Assembly: GCA_019739295.1 (NCBI GenBank)
Contig: JAHHDV010000031.1
Span: 1 to 47,357, forward strand
Source: Taibaiella sp.
GTDB taxonomy: Bacteria > Bacteroidota > Bacteroidia > Chitinophagales > Chitinophagaceae
Reading direction: 5' to 3'
Length of the DNA: 47,357 nt
Positions 27,501 through 41,222 of the stretch are shown in pieces. Position numbers and translations under genes: made by a program. Every line of letters begins with the position of its first letter. Within the stretch, counting starts at the first letter, position 1. Under the pieces are notes generated by a model. That model was not told the origin of the DNA. It worked only from the letters and a program-made list of their open reading frames with translations, and made no database searches.

Positions 27501-30500
27501 GGCTACCGGGTGGAGCATTTATCAGCTCGACGTAGTACTGGCCTCATTCGGGGCGACCGATATCGGTATTGATGAACTGATCCTGACATACAAGACAGGG
27601 AAGCTGGCCAATAAATATACGATACAACCTGAGATCATGATTATCCTCTGGTCTGACATCAGCACAACCCGCTACATCAACTTCGACAGTGCTAAGCAGG
27701 ATGAGCTGCCATCGGTTTATGACCGTTTCTTCAGGAACAGAAGTATGGTGAATCCTCCTGATCCGAACTTTGATGACCCGGCTTCCATTACAGGTACACT
27801 TGAAGTAAACAGGGCGACCATACTGGCTGCCTACAACATATCTGAAAGTGATCTGTACATGGCATCCGATCATGACCTGGATATTGCAACCAATATTGAA
27901 AATTTAAGCGGAATATACAGGAAAGTGCTGGCTTATCAATGCAGTAAAAGAACATCTTATGCGATATTCAAGGATCAGCTGGATACATTAGGCCTTGAAC
28001 TCCCTGTGGGAACGGTTCCGGAAGTAGCAGAAGGCTGGGAACACCTATTCATGAGCCTGGATGCGGCAGACTATACCCCTTTCAGCTGGCCTGAGCTGAA
28101 GTACCTCTTCAGGCATCAGGATACCGACAATCAATTTATAGATAGTGACAGCCTGATACAAAGCTTCTATGAAGCGCTCCGGCTGGAACTCAATAAAGCA
28201 CTGAACAACTTCGACCTGGATTTGGATCCTGTGGAGCATCCGGAAGTGATTGATGTAAAAGCAAGGCTTTCAAAACTGACCGTACAGCAATATGCAGCTT
28301 ATTTTGAACTTGACTTTTCCGTACTGCATTACCTCCTTACCGAAGTCATCCAGATAGGGACCACTCCCGGCTTCGCGATAGACATATTGATAACAAATGA
28401 CTTTATCAACAGTGTCTTACCTATTACCCGTGATCAGGCCATCGGGAACCTTGACTTTGAAGATCTGTATCATACTTATTTTACGATCGATAAGCTGGCT
28501 CTGCTTTCTGAGGATCTGATCATAAGCCCGGACCTCATCATCTTCATGCAGGAGCACCATGCTGCACTGACGACTCTGGATATACTTGATCTGCCTGTAC
28601 TCCCTGTTGCAGAAGGAGATCCTGATCTCATCCGGGCATTTTTTTCATTACAACGACTGGATAGAGCTCAGAGACCGGTTAGGATGGAAAGATGAAGCGC
28701 TATTTGAAATGATCCATGCTGCTACAGATACAGGAGCCACAGATAATGAGCATTGGAAAGAGCTGGTACCGGACCTTACGGGCTGGAATGCTGAGGACCT
28801 GGAGTTCCTCTTTGGTGATGGCGTAACCCCTTCATATCTTGGTGCGCTGAACCTGACTTTTGACCCGGGTACGATAGCAGACAATGACTACAGGCTGGCT
28901 GCTGTGCTGCTTCAGGCAGATGAAATCATCAGTTCATCACGTACCATAGGTCTGAACGTAAAGACCATCTATTCCACTTTGTTACCGACTTTAGACAGCA
29001 GCTTATCGCTTCTGCTGCGCAAAACGGCAAAAGCCAAATATGAAGAAGAGCAGTGGTATACGATCATCAAACCCCTGCAGGATATCCTGAGGAGGAAACA
29101 AAGAGATGCTCTGTTAAGCTACCTGATAGCACGTCCCGGCATTATCCCGGACAACAACATGAAATGGAACAACAAAAATGACCTGTTTGCCTACCTGCTG
29201 ATCGATGTGGAAATGGAATCATGCATGAAAACCTCCAGGCTCAAACAAGGCATATCGTCACTGCAGCTGTTTCTTGACAGGATCATACTCCATATCGAAA
29301 AGGTAAACAGTACCGGTGCCATGATCACCATGCAGGAAGATATGGCGGCACAATGGCAGACATGGCGCAAATGGTACAGGGTGTGGGAGGCAAACAGGAA
29401 GATATTTCTCTATCCCGAAAACTGGATAGAACCTGAGCTTCGTGACAATAAGAGCCCGCTGTTCAAAGATCTGGAATCGTACCTGCTGCAGGATGAGCCT
29501 ACTGATCATTATGTAGAAGGAGGCTTCAGGCAGTACCTGCAGGGGCTGGATGCAGTAGCCCGGCTGGAGCCGGTGTCGGCTTATCATGAATATGGTAACG
29601 GAAAAGATATATTCCACGTTATTGCAAGAACCAATGTAAACCCGCAATACTATTACTACCGAACATTTGAAGATCATGAATGGTCCTCCTGGGAAAGAAT
29701 AGAGGTCGATATCAAGAGCGATCATGTAGTTCCGGTTATATTCAACAGCAAATTCCACATATTCTGGCTCTCTTTCGTCAGCAGAAAGAGCAGGAACCCG
29801 ATGCCCCCGCTCAGCACTGCTCCTCCCAGCAGGAGGTGGATTGATGTGGTCAATACCATCAATGGAGGCTATAAAGACTTCAGGATATTGCCTGCGGAAG
29901 AAGACGGCAGGAATGTATCCTGCGAGATCATGCTCCAATGGACCTTCCTGCAGGACGGCAAGTGGCAGAAACAACAGGAAGGAAAACAGGTGATGCAAAT
30001 GGATATATCCAGGTATGAGATGAATAGTACGGCGCAGGATACCTATGGCTCACCGCAATCCTCCGCAGCGTTCCAGTCCTTTACGCAACGCGGGGATATA
30101 GCGCCGGAAGATTTCTTCAGGAACAGGATCTACCTGCTGGCACCTCAAAGGAGTTCCAGCCCTGAAGACGGTATTGTCTTTAACCTGATCTTTCCCGGGG
30201 GATGGGATGAAAGCGGAAAAGGTTGTCATTCATTCAGGTGGACGGGGGACAGCAGCAGGGAACCCGTAGTAGTGAAAGATACGGAATACTCCTGGCAGGT
30301 ACTGGCGCCTTATGGTACCCGGTTCCATAAAATGAAGTTCGAGCAGGATGTATCCCTGGGCAATGTATTGCGGAAAGACACCACTTATGACCGGGTCAAA
30401 ACCGGGCATTACACCTACTCCCTGGACGTATTCATACCGAACACCAACACCTGGTACAGGAAAGGAACACCATTGACCATACTGAACGACACACCTTTCG

Positions 30501-33500
30501 GAGCCTTCCGGCTTACCGGTCTTGCTGCAAACAGGCAATACTATGAGAAAGACTTCAGCAGGGTTGAAGAACGGTTTCTTCTATGAGGACAATAACCACA
30601 CCTATTACGCGGAAAAAGCAGCGGCACAATCGGTAGCACAGGTAGCGGTGAAATCGCTGCTGGTCCCCGGGAAGATCAGCCCTGCCAGCGCCTTTCAATC
30701 CGTATTCTCGAACTATCCCCTGATATACAGTACCGGCATCAGCATTGATGCTGTCATGCCTTCCATAGGGACGGCCTCGATAGCCAAAAGCTTAGCGCCT
30801 GATAACTATCTCTTCCATACCTATTATCATGCACAGATCGGCAAGCTGATCGGCGCGCTGAATACCGGCGGGGTATCTTCCCTGCTTCAATTACAAAACC
30901 AGTCGCAGGCAGATACCATGCACTTTGCCGGTACTTATCTGCCCACCAGCCTGGTGAACAGCCGGTACCCCAGGAACAATGTACAATTCGGATATGCTGA
31001 TCCTTACAGCATATACAATTGGGAGCTTTTCTTCCATGCCCCTATGATGATCGCCCAGAGGCTGAGCGGCAATATGCAGTTCGAAGCGGCACAGAAATGG
31101 TATCATTACATCTTCAACCCGACGAGCAATACCGACATCAACGGCAGCATCATTAGCACCAACCAGCGGTTCTGGAAGTTTTATCCCTTCTATACGGAAG
31201 CCGGATATCCTGCCCAGACCCTGGAAGAACTTCTGGTCGCCATACATAATAACAATGCAGAAGCTGTAGCCCAGGTGAAAAAATGGGAGAAAAACCCGTT
31301 CAACCCGCATCTGATCGCGCGAATGAGGATACTGGCATACATGAAGAATGTGCTGATGAAGTATCTGGATAACCTCATCGCATGGGCGGACAACCTGTAC
31401 CGCAGGGATACCATTGAATCGATCAATGAAGCCAGCCAGCTGTACATCCTCACTTCCAACATACTGGGCGAACGCCCCCGGCAAATACCTCCGAGGGTAA
31501 AGCGGCTGGATTATACCTTTGATGAGCTCTCGGAAGCAGGACTGGATGCTTTTTCCAATGCCATGGTGGCCATCGAATCTTTCTATGCGCCCAATGACGC
31601 TCCTTCAGGGAGCAGCATATATACCACAGGTCCGGGTGTCACGACAGGAATCCAGGAGCACAAAATACCCCTGCATACCTTTTACTTCTGCCTTCCGCCT
31701 AATGATATGCTGCTGAAATACTGGGATACGATCGCCGACCGCCTCTTCAAGATAAGGAACTGCATGAACCTGGACGGCGTGGCCAGGCAGCTTCCTCTGT
31801 ATGAACCGCCCATCGACCCGGCGCTGCTGGTAAGGGCTACCGCAATGGGTATAGACATCAACACGGTACTGGACGAAGTATATGGTGTCACCATGCCTCA
31901 TTACAGGTTCATATACATCGTACAGAAAGCCAATGAGATCATCAATGACCTGAAGGGCCTTGGAAGCGCTATCCTTTCGGCTTTGGAAAAGAAGGATGCG
32001 GAAGCGCTTTCTCTCCTAAGATCAGGCCAGGAGATCGCCCTGCTGGGGCAGGTGCGGCAGGTCAGGATACAGCAGGTCAATGAAGCTGCAGCCGCGCTGG
32101 AAGCCCTCTACCTGAGCAAAGAAAATACAGAGATCAGGTATGGGTATTACAATTCCCGCGAGTACATCAATGCCAAAGAGCAGCAGCAGCAAGCGCACCT
32201 CCTGGAAGCCCAGATCTTCCAGGTGATCCAGGGCGCCTTACAGACTGCAGCAGGTGTCCTTTCCGCCATTCCCACCTTTCACATACAGGGGATGGCCTCC
32301 GGGAGCAGCTTCGGCGGGCATCACCTTTCTAACATCATGCAGGCTGCCAGTACTGCTATAGGCATCAAAGTCGGCATCGAGAACTTCAAAGCGACGCAGG
32401 CAGGCATTATGGGAGGCTACGACAGGAGAAAGGATGACTGGAACTTCCAGCGGGATACGGCAGCGAAGGACCTGGAGCAGATCGACCGCCAGATACTGGC
32501 AGGAGAGATCCGCCTGGACATTGCTCAGAAGGAACTGGACAATCATGACCTGCAGACAGAAAATGCCCTGCAGGCCGATGCATTCATGCGCAGTAAGTTC
32601 ACCAACACGGACCTGTACAACTGGATGAGCACACAGCTGGCAGCCACTTACTTCCAGGTGTACCAGCTGGCATATGATACCGCCAGAAAAGCGGATGTGT
32701 GCTACCGCTATGAGCTGCCGCAGAGAAATTATCCTGCCGACGGCTTCATCAAGTTCGGCTACTGGGACAGCCTCAGGAAAGGACTGCTGGGCGGAGAAAA
32801 GCTGCAGCTGGATGTACGGAGAATGGAAACGGCCTATATGGACGAAAACGCCAGGGAGCTGGAACTGACCAAAAATATATCCCTGGCCGTATTCTCCCCG
32901 GAATCCATCCTGGAACTGAAGCGCACGGGTAGCTGTACGGTAGCGATACCGGAGTTGCTGTATGACCTGGATTACCCGGGACACTATATGCGCCGCATTA
33001 AGTCCGTGAGCCTCTCCATACCCTGTATCGCGGGGCCTTATACTACTGTCAGCTGCCAGCTGTATCAGCAGTCCGGCACATACAGGAAAGAAAAAGTAGT
33101 GGTCGGATCGGGTTACAATGACCCTTTGAACTTTGCATCCGTAAGCAGCCATACCATCCTGGCCACCAGCAGCGGGCAGAATGACGGCGGCATGTTCGAG
33201 CTGAACTTCAGGGATGAGCGCTACCTGCCTTTCGAAGGTACGGGAGCCATCAGCACCTGGACCATCACCTTCCCCGATACCTACCGCCAGTTCGACTATG
33301 ATACCATCACGGATGTGATCATGCATATCAGGTATACTGCAAGGTATGACGGTGGGCTCAGCACCGCCGCCAATCAGAATATAGAGACGGTATTCGCTGC
33401 GCTTGGAAGTAACAATATACTGCATCGCTTCTGGAGCATTCCCCATGAATTCTCCAATGAATGGTTTGCCTATACCCATGCGCTGGAGCATGAGACCGGC

Positions 33501-33812
33501 GAACCGCTGACATTCATCATCAGGCCGGAGCAATTCCCTTTCTTTACGGAAGGAAGAGCGATCACCATTAAAAAATGGCACCTGCAGTTGAAGCCGAAAA
33601 GAAAGGGAATAGAGGTAGATGTGGAAGATACGGCAGCCGGTATAGACCTGACCCTTACGGACAACCAGATGGGCTCTTCCGGTACCGTAACGCTTTCCGT
33701 AACGGAAGCGGGCCTGGAAATGACCATAGACATGAGCTTCCATACCGGGTATGATATATCAGACATTGCAGATTGCTACCTGGTAGCGGATTATATTCTT
33801 GAAGATGCATAA
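24545..33812 (+). CDS. Tc toxin A component (TcA-like), frame-broken, about 3,080 aa
   Basis: TcA subunits form a pentameric bell that binds cells and injects the BC cocoon's cargo. Start: MAFQKITGTITL at 24545. The first 210 residues are two beta-sandwich, transthyretin-like repeats (each with a T..DRFGRYEI or DETGFFEV type turn). A VRP1 segment follows at 26520-26760: SMYSPSAYFTDLF, RRPDLPHIDI. At about 26960 come TLPFHLALEESRVFLKHMD and SRYELMDLY, highly typical of TcA. ENWIEPELRDNKSPLFKDLE (29430) is in the neuraminidase-like region. The last 3.3 kb is one open frame with the coiled-coil/pore region (QGALQTAAGVLSAIPTF, 32230) and the C-terminal TcB-binding part (FIKFGYWDSLRKGLLGG). Seven frame breaks (near 26300, 26712, 26830, 26890, 27440, 28640, 30540) all need one base removed. 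No signal peptide, as usual for Tc toxins. Confidence 0.88.
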
Positions 33813-33821
33813 CGGACAGGG

Positions 33822-33856
33822 AAGGCGCAGATAAGTGCGCTGTGCCTTTCTTTTTT
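33822..33856 (+). terminator. hairpin terminator between the TcA and TcBC genes
   Basis: AAGGCGCAG pairs with CTGTGCCTT (one G:T pair) around a 9-base loop, followed by TCTTTTTT. It ends 8 bp before the first possible start of the next gene. Confidence 0.75.
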
Positions 33857-33897
33857 AACCGGGAATGTTATCAGGAAGCTCATTAAAAACAGAAACT

Positions 33898-36800
33898 ATG
33901 AACCAGGCAGGAAACGAGGATAATACCAATAAGCATCAGAACGGCACGGAACCGCGTGCTCCCCTTGCGTCATACAGCGTGCCTAACCAGCCGCAGCAGG
34001 AGGAGGAGAGTCCTTATTACAAAAGCCAGGCGCCCTCCATCAGCCTGCCTAAAGGCGGAGGCGCTATCAAAAGCATAGATGAAAAATTCAGCATCAATGC
34101 CGTGAACGGTACTGCCGGAATGGAGATCCCGCTGCCGCTCACTCCCGGCAGAGGCGGTTTCACTCCTGCCCTGTCGCTCAGCTACAGCAGCGGAGGAGGC
34201 AACAGCGAGTTCGGACTGGGATGGTCCCTGAGCCTGCCTTCTATTCAAAGGCGTACGGATAAGCAGCTTCCTCTTTATAAGGACAATGAGGAAAGCGATG
34301 TATTCCTGCTTGCAGGCGCTGAAGACCTGGTGCCGGAGCTGGATGAAAACGGGGAACGGGTTGTCCTCACACAGGGCGTTTATGTCATCAAACGGTACCG
34401 GCCCCGCATAGAGGGGCTCTTTGCCCGGATCGAGCAGATCCGCAAGCAGGGCGATACCGGCGCCTGGTGGCGGGTCACGACCAGGGACAATATCACGACT
34501 TATTACGGGCTGGATGCCTCCTGCAGGATCACGGATCCTGAATATGGCTACAGGATCTTCCGGTGGCTGCCCACGATGACCATAGACCATAAGGGCAATG
34601 TGCAGCGGTTCTTCTACAAAGCGGAGGATACGGTGAATGTACCGGATACCCTTTATGAAAAGAACCGGAAGAACGGCCTGGCGCCTGTGGCCAATACCTA
34701 TCTCAAAAGAGTCAGGTACGGCAATAAGGAACCTTACTTCATCACGGCAGACGTTTTTGAGCCGGAACTGCCGGCTACGGAATACCTCTTCGAAGCGGTG
34801 CTGGACTACGGAGACCACAGCACGCTGAGCATCGACCCGGACAGCGGCTGGAGCTGCCGGCAGGATGCCTTCTCCGGGTTCCAGGCCGGATTCGAGATCC
34901 GCACCTGGCGCAAATGCAGGAGGGTGCTGATGTTCCATACTTTCGATGAGCTGAACAACGGAGCTCCCACACTTGTCCGCAGCCTGGATCTGGCGTATGA
35001 GCAGGATACGGCTACCACCCCTGTCGAAACAGATTATATCATCCGCGCATCCGTGACCGGCTACCGCCTGAAGCCGGACGGCCTGAGCTACTACTCCAGG
35101 TCCCTTCCTCCCATACAGCTGAAGTACACCCCCCTGAAGTGGAACACGCAGATCCGCAAAGTAGCGCCTGAAGAACTGGATGGCATACCACAGGGCCTGA
35201 CCGGCCCTTACCAGTGGATCGACTTCGAAGGCGAAGGCATCAGCGGGATACTCACCGAGCAGGGCGATAGCTGGTTCTATAACCCCAACCTGGGTGAAGG
35301 CCGCTTTGCAGGGCCCGAACCCATCGCTTCCAAACCGGCTTATACCGGCCTGGGCAGCAGCCTGCAGTGGCAGGACCTGAATGCCGACGGCAGGCGGCAG
35401 GTAGTGATGCAAAGCACAGATGCTACCGGCGGCTACTGGGAGCTGGACGGCCCCGACGCCGCTACGGAATACCATAAGCGATGGCTGCCTTTCCGCCCTT
35501 TTGACAAACATATTTTTATAGACTGGAGCAGCCCTTTCACCCTGATGCTCGACCTGAACGGGGACGGAAAGGCCGATGCCCTCATTACCGAAGACATGGC
35601 ATGGACCTGGTGGGAGAACGAAGGAACACGGGGCTATGACTACGGCGGCCGGTCGCCCGTATATACCGATGAGGAGAAAGGCCCGGCGCTGCTGCTGCGG
35701 GATGCCGTACAGTGCATCTTCCTGGCCGATATGAACGGAGACGGCCTCACCGACCTGGTGCGCATCCGCAACGGCGAGGTCTGCTACTGGCCCAATAAAG
35801 GCTACGGGCAGTTCGGAGCTAAAACGACGATGGCCAATGCGCCCCATTTTCAGTCTCCCGATCTTTTTAATCCCCAGTACATCCTGCTGGCGGATATCAG
35901 CGGTACGGGAGCAGCAGATATTATTTATACAGGAAAGAACAGGTGTACCGCCTGGATCAACCTCGCGGGCAATGCCTTTGGGGATGCATTCGATATCAAC
36001 CCCTTACCGGCTACCGATGCCTACAGCAAGCTGGCGGTGCTGGACTTCCTGGGCAATGGCACCGGCTGCCTGGTATGGAGCTCTCCCTTGCCGCATCATG
36101 CTACGGCACCGATGCAATACATCGACCTGATGGGCGGGCACAAGCCTTACCTGCTGCAGAAGTATTACAACGGTACCGGTAAGAGCGTGTGGCTGCAGTA
36201 CAAGAGCTCTGTACGGTATTATCTCGAAGATAAACTGCAGGGCATCCGCTGGGCCACCCGCCTGCCCTTTCCCGTACACTGCGTCAGCAAGGTCACCACT
36301 TACGACCTGGTAAGCCGCAGCCGCTTCGCACAGGAGTACAAGTACCGTCATGGGTATTACGACCACGAAGAGCGGGAGTTCAGGGGATTTGGCTATGTAG
36401 AGACCATAGATATAGACAGCGTTACAGCCCAGAGTCCGCCTGTTCCGCCGGGTGTGGAGCTGAGCCAGCACCCTGTACAGACCCGGACCTGGTACCATAC
36501 CGGCGCCTGGATGCGGGAGTCCCCGCTGATCAGCGCATTTAAGAAAGAATATTTTCAGTTCGAAGGCTGGGACGATTTTGTACAGATCGCTTCCTTTCCC
36601 GCCGGGATGACGGCACAGGAACAAAGAGAAGCGCACAGGGCGCTCAAAGGCAGTCCGCTTAGGCAGGAGGTCTATGCGCTGGACGGAACCGAAAGGGAAG
36701 GTATTCCCTATACCGTAACGGCTACTTCCTATAAAGTCCAGAAAGTGCAGGACGCACCCCCTGCGAATGTAAAGAAATGGGAAGCGCCCCACTATGCCTC

Positions 36801-39800
36801 CTTCCTGAGCCTGCAGGAGCAGCGCGTGGCGTTCAGTTGTGAGCGCGATCCTGGAGATCCGCGCATCCTGCACGAGCTGGTGTTGGATACGGATCAGTAC
36901 GGCAATGTATTGCAGTCTGCCGCTGTAGCTTATGAGCGGAAAGATATACCGCTCACGCTTCCTGTTAAAGTGCAGGAAGAGCAGGCAAAGAGGCACATCA
37001 CCTGTACGGAAACGGCATTTACCAACGATGCCATAGATGATACGGAGCTTGCGTATTACCGGCTGCGGGTAGCTTATACCCAAAAGAGCTATGAGCTGGT
37101 AATGGAAGCGCCTGCAGGCGCTTTATACACGGTAGAGGAGCTGAAGACCGCTTTCGATACCGCCACAGCAGTGGACTATACGGTAACGGATCCCGGTGAG
37201 GGCGAGAAAAGATTACTGTCCCAGAGCAGGGCATTGTTCTATGCCGACGATACGGAATCCGTGCTGGCAGCAGGCACCATAGAGCGCCTGGCGATCCCTT
37301 ACGAGCGCTACACCCTGGCCTTTACCCCGGATGTGCTGACCCAATGCTACGGTACAGGGGTCACTGATCCGATGAAGGCCGAGACAGGCTATGTGGACCT
37401 GGACAATGACGAAAAGCTGTGGCTCTCCTCCGGTAGAGCCACCTATACAGATCCCGAAGATCATTTTTATACCCCGGAGCGGTATCGAGATCCCTGGGGC
37501 AATGAGACCGAAGTTACCTATTGGGGCGATTACTGGCTGCTACCTGAAAAGATCACAGATGCCAGGAATAATGTAGTATCGGTTACGGCTTACGACTGGC
37601 GCATCCTGCAGCCGCTCCGTATGCAGGATGTCAATGACAATATCACGGAGATGCTGTACGATATCATCGGCTTCCCTGTAGCGATGGCGGTGAAGGGTAA
37701 GGACAATGGTACGGAAGGCGATACGCTGGCAGGCCTGGATGTGGACAGCGATGCCGACCGGGTGCTGCAGGAGGACTTCCGGGAAGACCCGCAGAGCTAT
37801 GCACCGGATCTGATACAGGGGGCGACCTGGCGCTGTGTGTACGACCTGGATAGCCTTCCCCTGGGCGTGGCTATGATCGGGCGCGAACGGCACCATTATC
37901 CCTCAGCGGCACCCCCGGTAGCGGGAGCGCTGCTGATACAGTTTACCTACCCGGACGGCTTCGGCAGGGTCATCATGCAGAAGGTGCAGTGCGAGGCTAC
38001 CACCTCCAACGGCAATAAAGAATGGATCGGGAGCGGCAGGACGATATACAACAACAAAGGCAATCCTGTGATGCAGTATGAGCCTTACTTCAGTGACAGC
38101 CATCTTTGCGATACGGCGGAGCAGGCAGCGATGGAGGGCGTGACACCGAGATTATATTATGACCCGCTCGGCAGGAATTACAAGACCCTGATGCCGGACG
38201 GTACCTTTACCCGGACCGAATGGACGGCCTGGGAGCAGCAGGTCTGGGATGCCAATGATACGGTATTGCAGAGCTCCTGGTACTGGGAGCGGGAGGACGG
38301 AGCTATGGGCCCTGAGGAAGAGGCCGCGGCGGAGAAAGCAGCGGCTCACGCTGACACCCCTGCCATTATCCATACCGATACGCTGGCAAGAGGCTTTTAT
38401 ACGATACAGTACCTCAGCCCGGTCACAGATCCCATACCCGAAGCCATCCACAGTTACGAGACGCTGGATATACAGGGCAACCGCCTTTCCGTTACTGACG
38501 GCAGGGGCCTGGTTCCCCTGCAATACCGGTACAATATGCTGGAGGCCCCCTGCCTTCAGCAGAGTATGGACAGCGGGCTGCAACGCACTTTACCCGACGC
38601 AGCGGGGCAGCCGCTCTATGCATGGGATGCAGAGGACAGGATGTTCACTATGGAATACGATATGCTGCGCCGGCCCCTGCAGAAAAAGGTAACGGAAGAC
38701 AGTGTCACCGGGATACTGGAAGTCTATGTCTACGGTGAGGGAGCTACGGATGACAAGGAGCGGAACCTGAGGGGGAACATATACCAGGTTTTTGACGGAG
38801 GAGGCTTACAGCAGATCAATGAATATGATTTCAAAGGCAACCCCCCTGGAGACAGAACGGCAGTTGCTGCATGACCCAGCCCTTACGGATGCGGACTGGA
38901 ATAGTAGCCCGGCGCTCAGCACGGAAAGTGTTCACCACTGCCGTAAGTTATGACGCGCTGAAACCGCCCGGTACAGGTAACAGATCCGGGAGCAAACATC
39001 AATGAATATACTTATGACAGGGGCGGTGTATTGAAAAACGGTTGAAGCTCAACTCCGGTGTCTATATCTCTGACCTGCACTATGATGCCAAAGGGCAACG
39101 GATGGCGATATGGTATGGCAATGGCACGAAGACCGGCTATACGTACGACCCGCTGACCTTTAGATTAAGGAGATTATTGACTACCGGCACCTCAGGCACG
39201 GTGATCTACCAGGACCTGCATTACTGGTACGATGCGTCAGGGAATATCACGGAGATACAGGATGATGCGCAGCAGACGCTGTATTTTAATAACAGTGTGG
39301 TAGCGCCCACACAGGAATTTACTTACGATGCCTTGTACCGGCTTATAGAAGCCAAAGGCAGGGAGCTGATCGGCACCGCGAGCTTCGGTACGGAGGACAA
39401 CTGGAATGACAGCGCCTGGCAGACCACGCACAAAGGCAATGGCAATGCGGTACAGAACTATACGCAGCAATACAGCTATGATGAAGCGGGCAATATCCTT
39501 CAGGTACAGCATATAGCCAGCACGGGCAGCTATACCAGAACTTATGATATAGATACCTCCAGTAACCGGCTATTGCATACACAGGCAGGAGCCAATACCT
39601 ATAATTACAGATACAATGCCGGGGGTAATATGATTGAAATGCCGCATTTGCCAGAGATGAACTGGAATGCGGTTCATGAGCTGTATCAAATCACAAGAGG
39701 CACAGATTCTACGAACTACCAGTACTCAGGCGGGCAAAGAATCAGAAAGTATACGGACAAAGGCAGCATCAGGGAAGAAAGAATATATCTCGGGAGTTTT

Positions 39801-41191
39801 GAAATATACCGTAGATTTGAGAGTAGTTCTTTGATAGTAGAAAGGCAGACGGTGCATGTGAGCGATGATACGGGGCGTATAGCAATGCTGGAGAAGCGGA
39901 CGGTAGGTAATGCGGGAGATGATAATAATACAGCAGCCACCCTGGTGCGGTATATCTACAGCAATCATTTGCAGAGCGCGGCCCTGGAGCTGGACGACAC
40001 TGTGGCTATCATCAGCTATGAGGAGTATCATCCTTATGGCACTACTTCCTACCAGGCGATGAATACAGCGATCCATGCAGTAGCGAAGCGGTACCGGTAT
40101 ACGGGCAAGGAACGGGATGAAGAAAGCGGGCTCTACTACCACGGTGCACGCTATTATATCCCCTGGCTCGCAAGGTGGACGGCGGTGGATCCATTAGAAG
40201 CAGAGTACGCCGGATTAAGTCCGTATCATTACTCGTTCAATAATCCTGTAATGTTCAATGATCCCAGTGGAATGGGACCTGAAGATGAGAGTAATGGAAT
40301 ATTGTCTAAAGAAGGACAGCAAAAACTTTTGGATTGGGCTGTCAATACTCATACAGTCAAGATGGCTAAAGAACGTGGTAACAGAATTATTATTGACCAG
40401 TTTTTTTAGAGTACAAGGAGAAAATGAACCTTTTCATCAAAGAACGATAGTTAATGAAGGGAATGAAGGACGGTTATACTTTTATAGCTTATCAAACAGG
40501 TATAATAGATAAAGAGGGTAATTTGCCGTATCCTGGAGGAAGAATGGGAATTGAGCGAACAGAATCTTTCCGTAGAGAGAAGTTAGAGATGATCCCTCTG
40601 GATACAGAGCTCACACCACTTCCTATTGATATTGATATCACAGCGGAACCCATCCTAAGAGATCAATTTCCGGTGATACCCCCACCGTTACCAGAGCCTA
40701 AAACAACGGAAAGGCAAATTAGGCTGAGGAGTAATGAACCTCGACCAGTAACTCCAAAAGTAAACAAACCCCTCCCTCCACCACCATCAAGTAGATCGTT
40801 ATCCTCGAGTACAGTAATTGGAGGTGCTATATGGAGAGCAGATATATCCCAAGAGGGATATGAGTATATGCTGAATATGGTTAAGGAATTGAGAGGAACA
40901 AATCTGGGCAGTATTGATATTACATTCGGAATTCCATCTAATGTTAACTTGGGTAAAGTGATAAATGGCGGATATGAAAGCGTTAACCCAAGGACAGGAA
41001 GGGTAACTTCAAAAAATCCAATGACTACTCGGCAGTTTGCAGGGAATGGAAGGATGGATGTGCGTAATGTAGAAGATCAGGGACGAGAGTTGCAAAGAGA
41101 ACTCCATCGGAGGTTAAGGGTTCCGGTAAATTTAAAGTTTGACTATAAGTCAAGTAGCATTTTATTTCGTTTTACCCCTAAAGGGAAATAG
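33898..41191 (+). CDS. fused TcB-TcC toxin (SpvB/beta-propeller/RHS cocoon) with C-terminal variable effector region, frame-broken near the 3' end
   Basis: TcB and TcC form a hollow shell that holds and autocleaves the toxic C-terminus; here both are one protein of about 2,425 residues. The SpvB domain starts near 34050 (GGGAIKSIDEKFSIN, then GRGGFTPALSLSYSSGGGNS). The beta-propeller has FG-GAP-type loops: DLNGDGKADALI (35560), DMNGDGLTDLV (35730), DISGTGAADIIYTG (35895). RHS repeats follow, and the core ends with YTGKERDEESGLYYHGARYY, WTAVDPLEAEYAG and FNDPSG at about 40270. The remainder is the variable region. The first 5 kb is one open frame. Breaks occur near 38850, 38925, 38965, 39027, 39057 and, in the variable part, 40408 and 40475. 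I prefer the ATG at 33898 (MNQAGNEDN) because of its A-rich upstream; an ATG at 33865 would add 11 residues. Confidence 0.87.
40271..41191 (+). other. C-terminal variable (effector) region of the TcBC protein, with proline-rich linker
   Basis: After FNDPSG the sequence leaves the RHS core. It reads (through two corrected breaks) as a helical part (LSKEGQQKLLDWAVNTHTVK), GENEPFHQRTIVNEGNEG, then YTFIAYQTGIIDKEG. A proline-rich stretch with PVIPPPLPEP and KPLPPPPSSR follows at about 40670-40800, and then a globular end of about 125 residues (GSIDITFGIPSNVNLG, ... PVNLKFDYKSSSILFRF). By homology this is the cargo. I recognise no toxin family. No gene beside it looks like a dedicated immunity protein on the same strand. 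Confidence 0.65.
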
Positions 41192-41222
41192 AGAGTATAA
41201 AAAAAATAAGAATAAAAAACAA

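Noticed and set aside
33970..35847. Long minus-strand ORF (625 codons) antisense to TcBC, with similar ones at 36004-37083 and 32238-33743
   Set aside because: They are shadows of a GC-rich coding strand. The plus strand carries recognisable SpvB/RHS or TcA motifs throughout, and the antisense translations show no domain and unusual composition.
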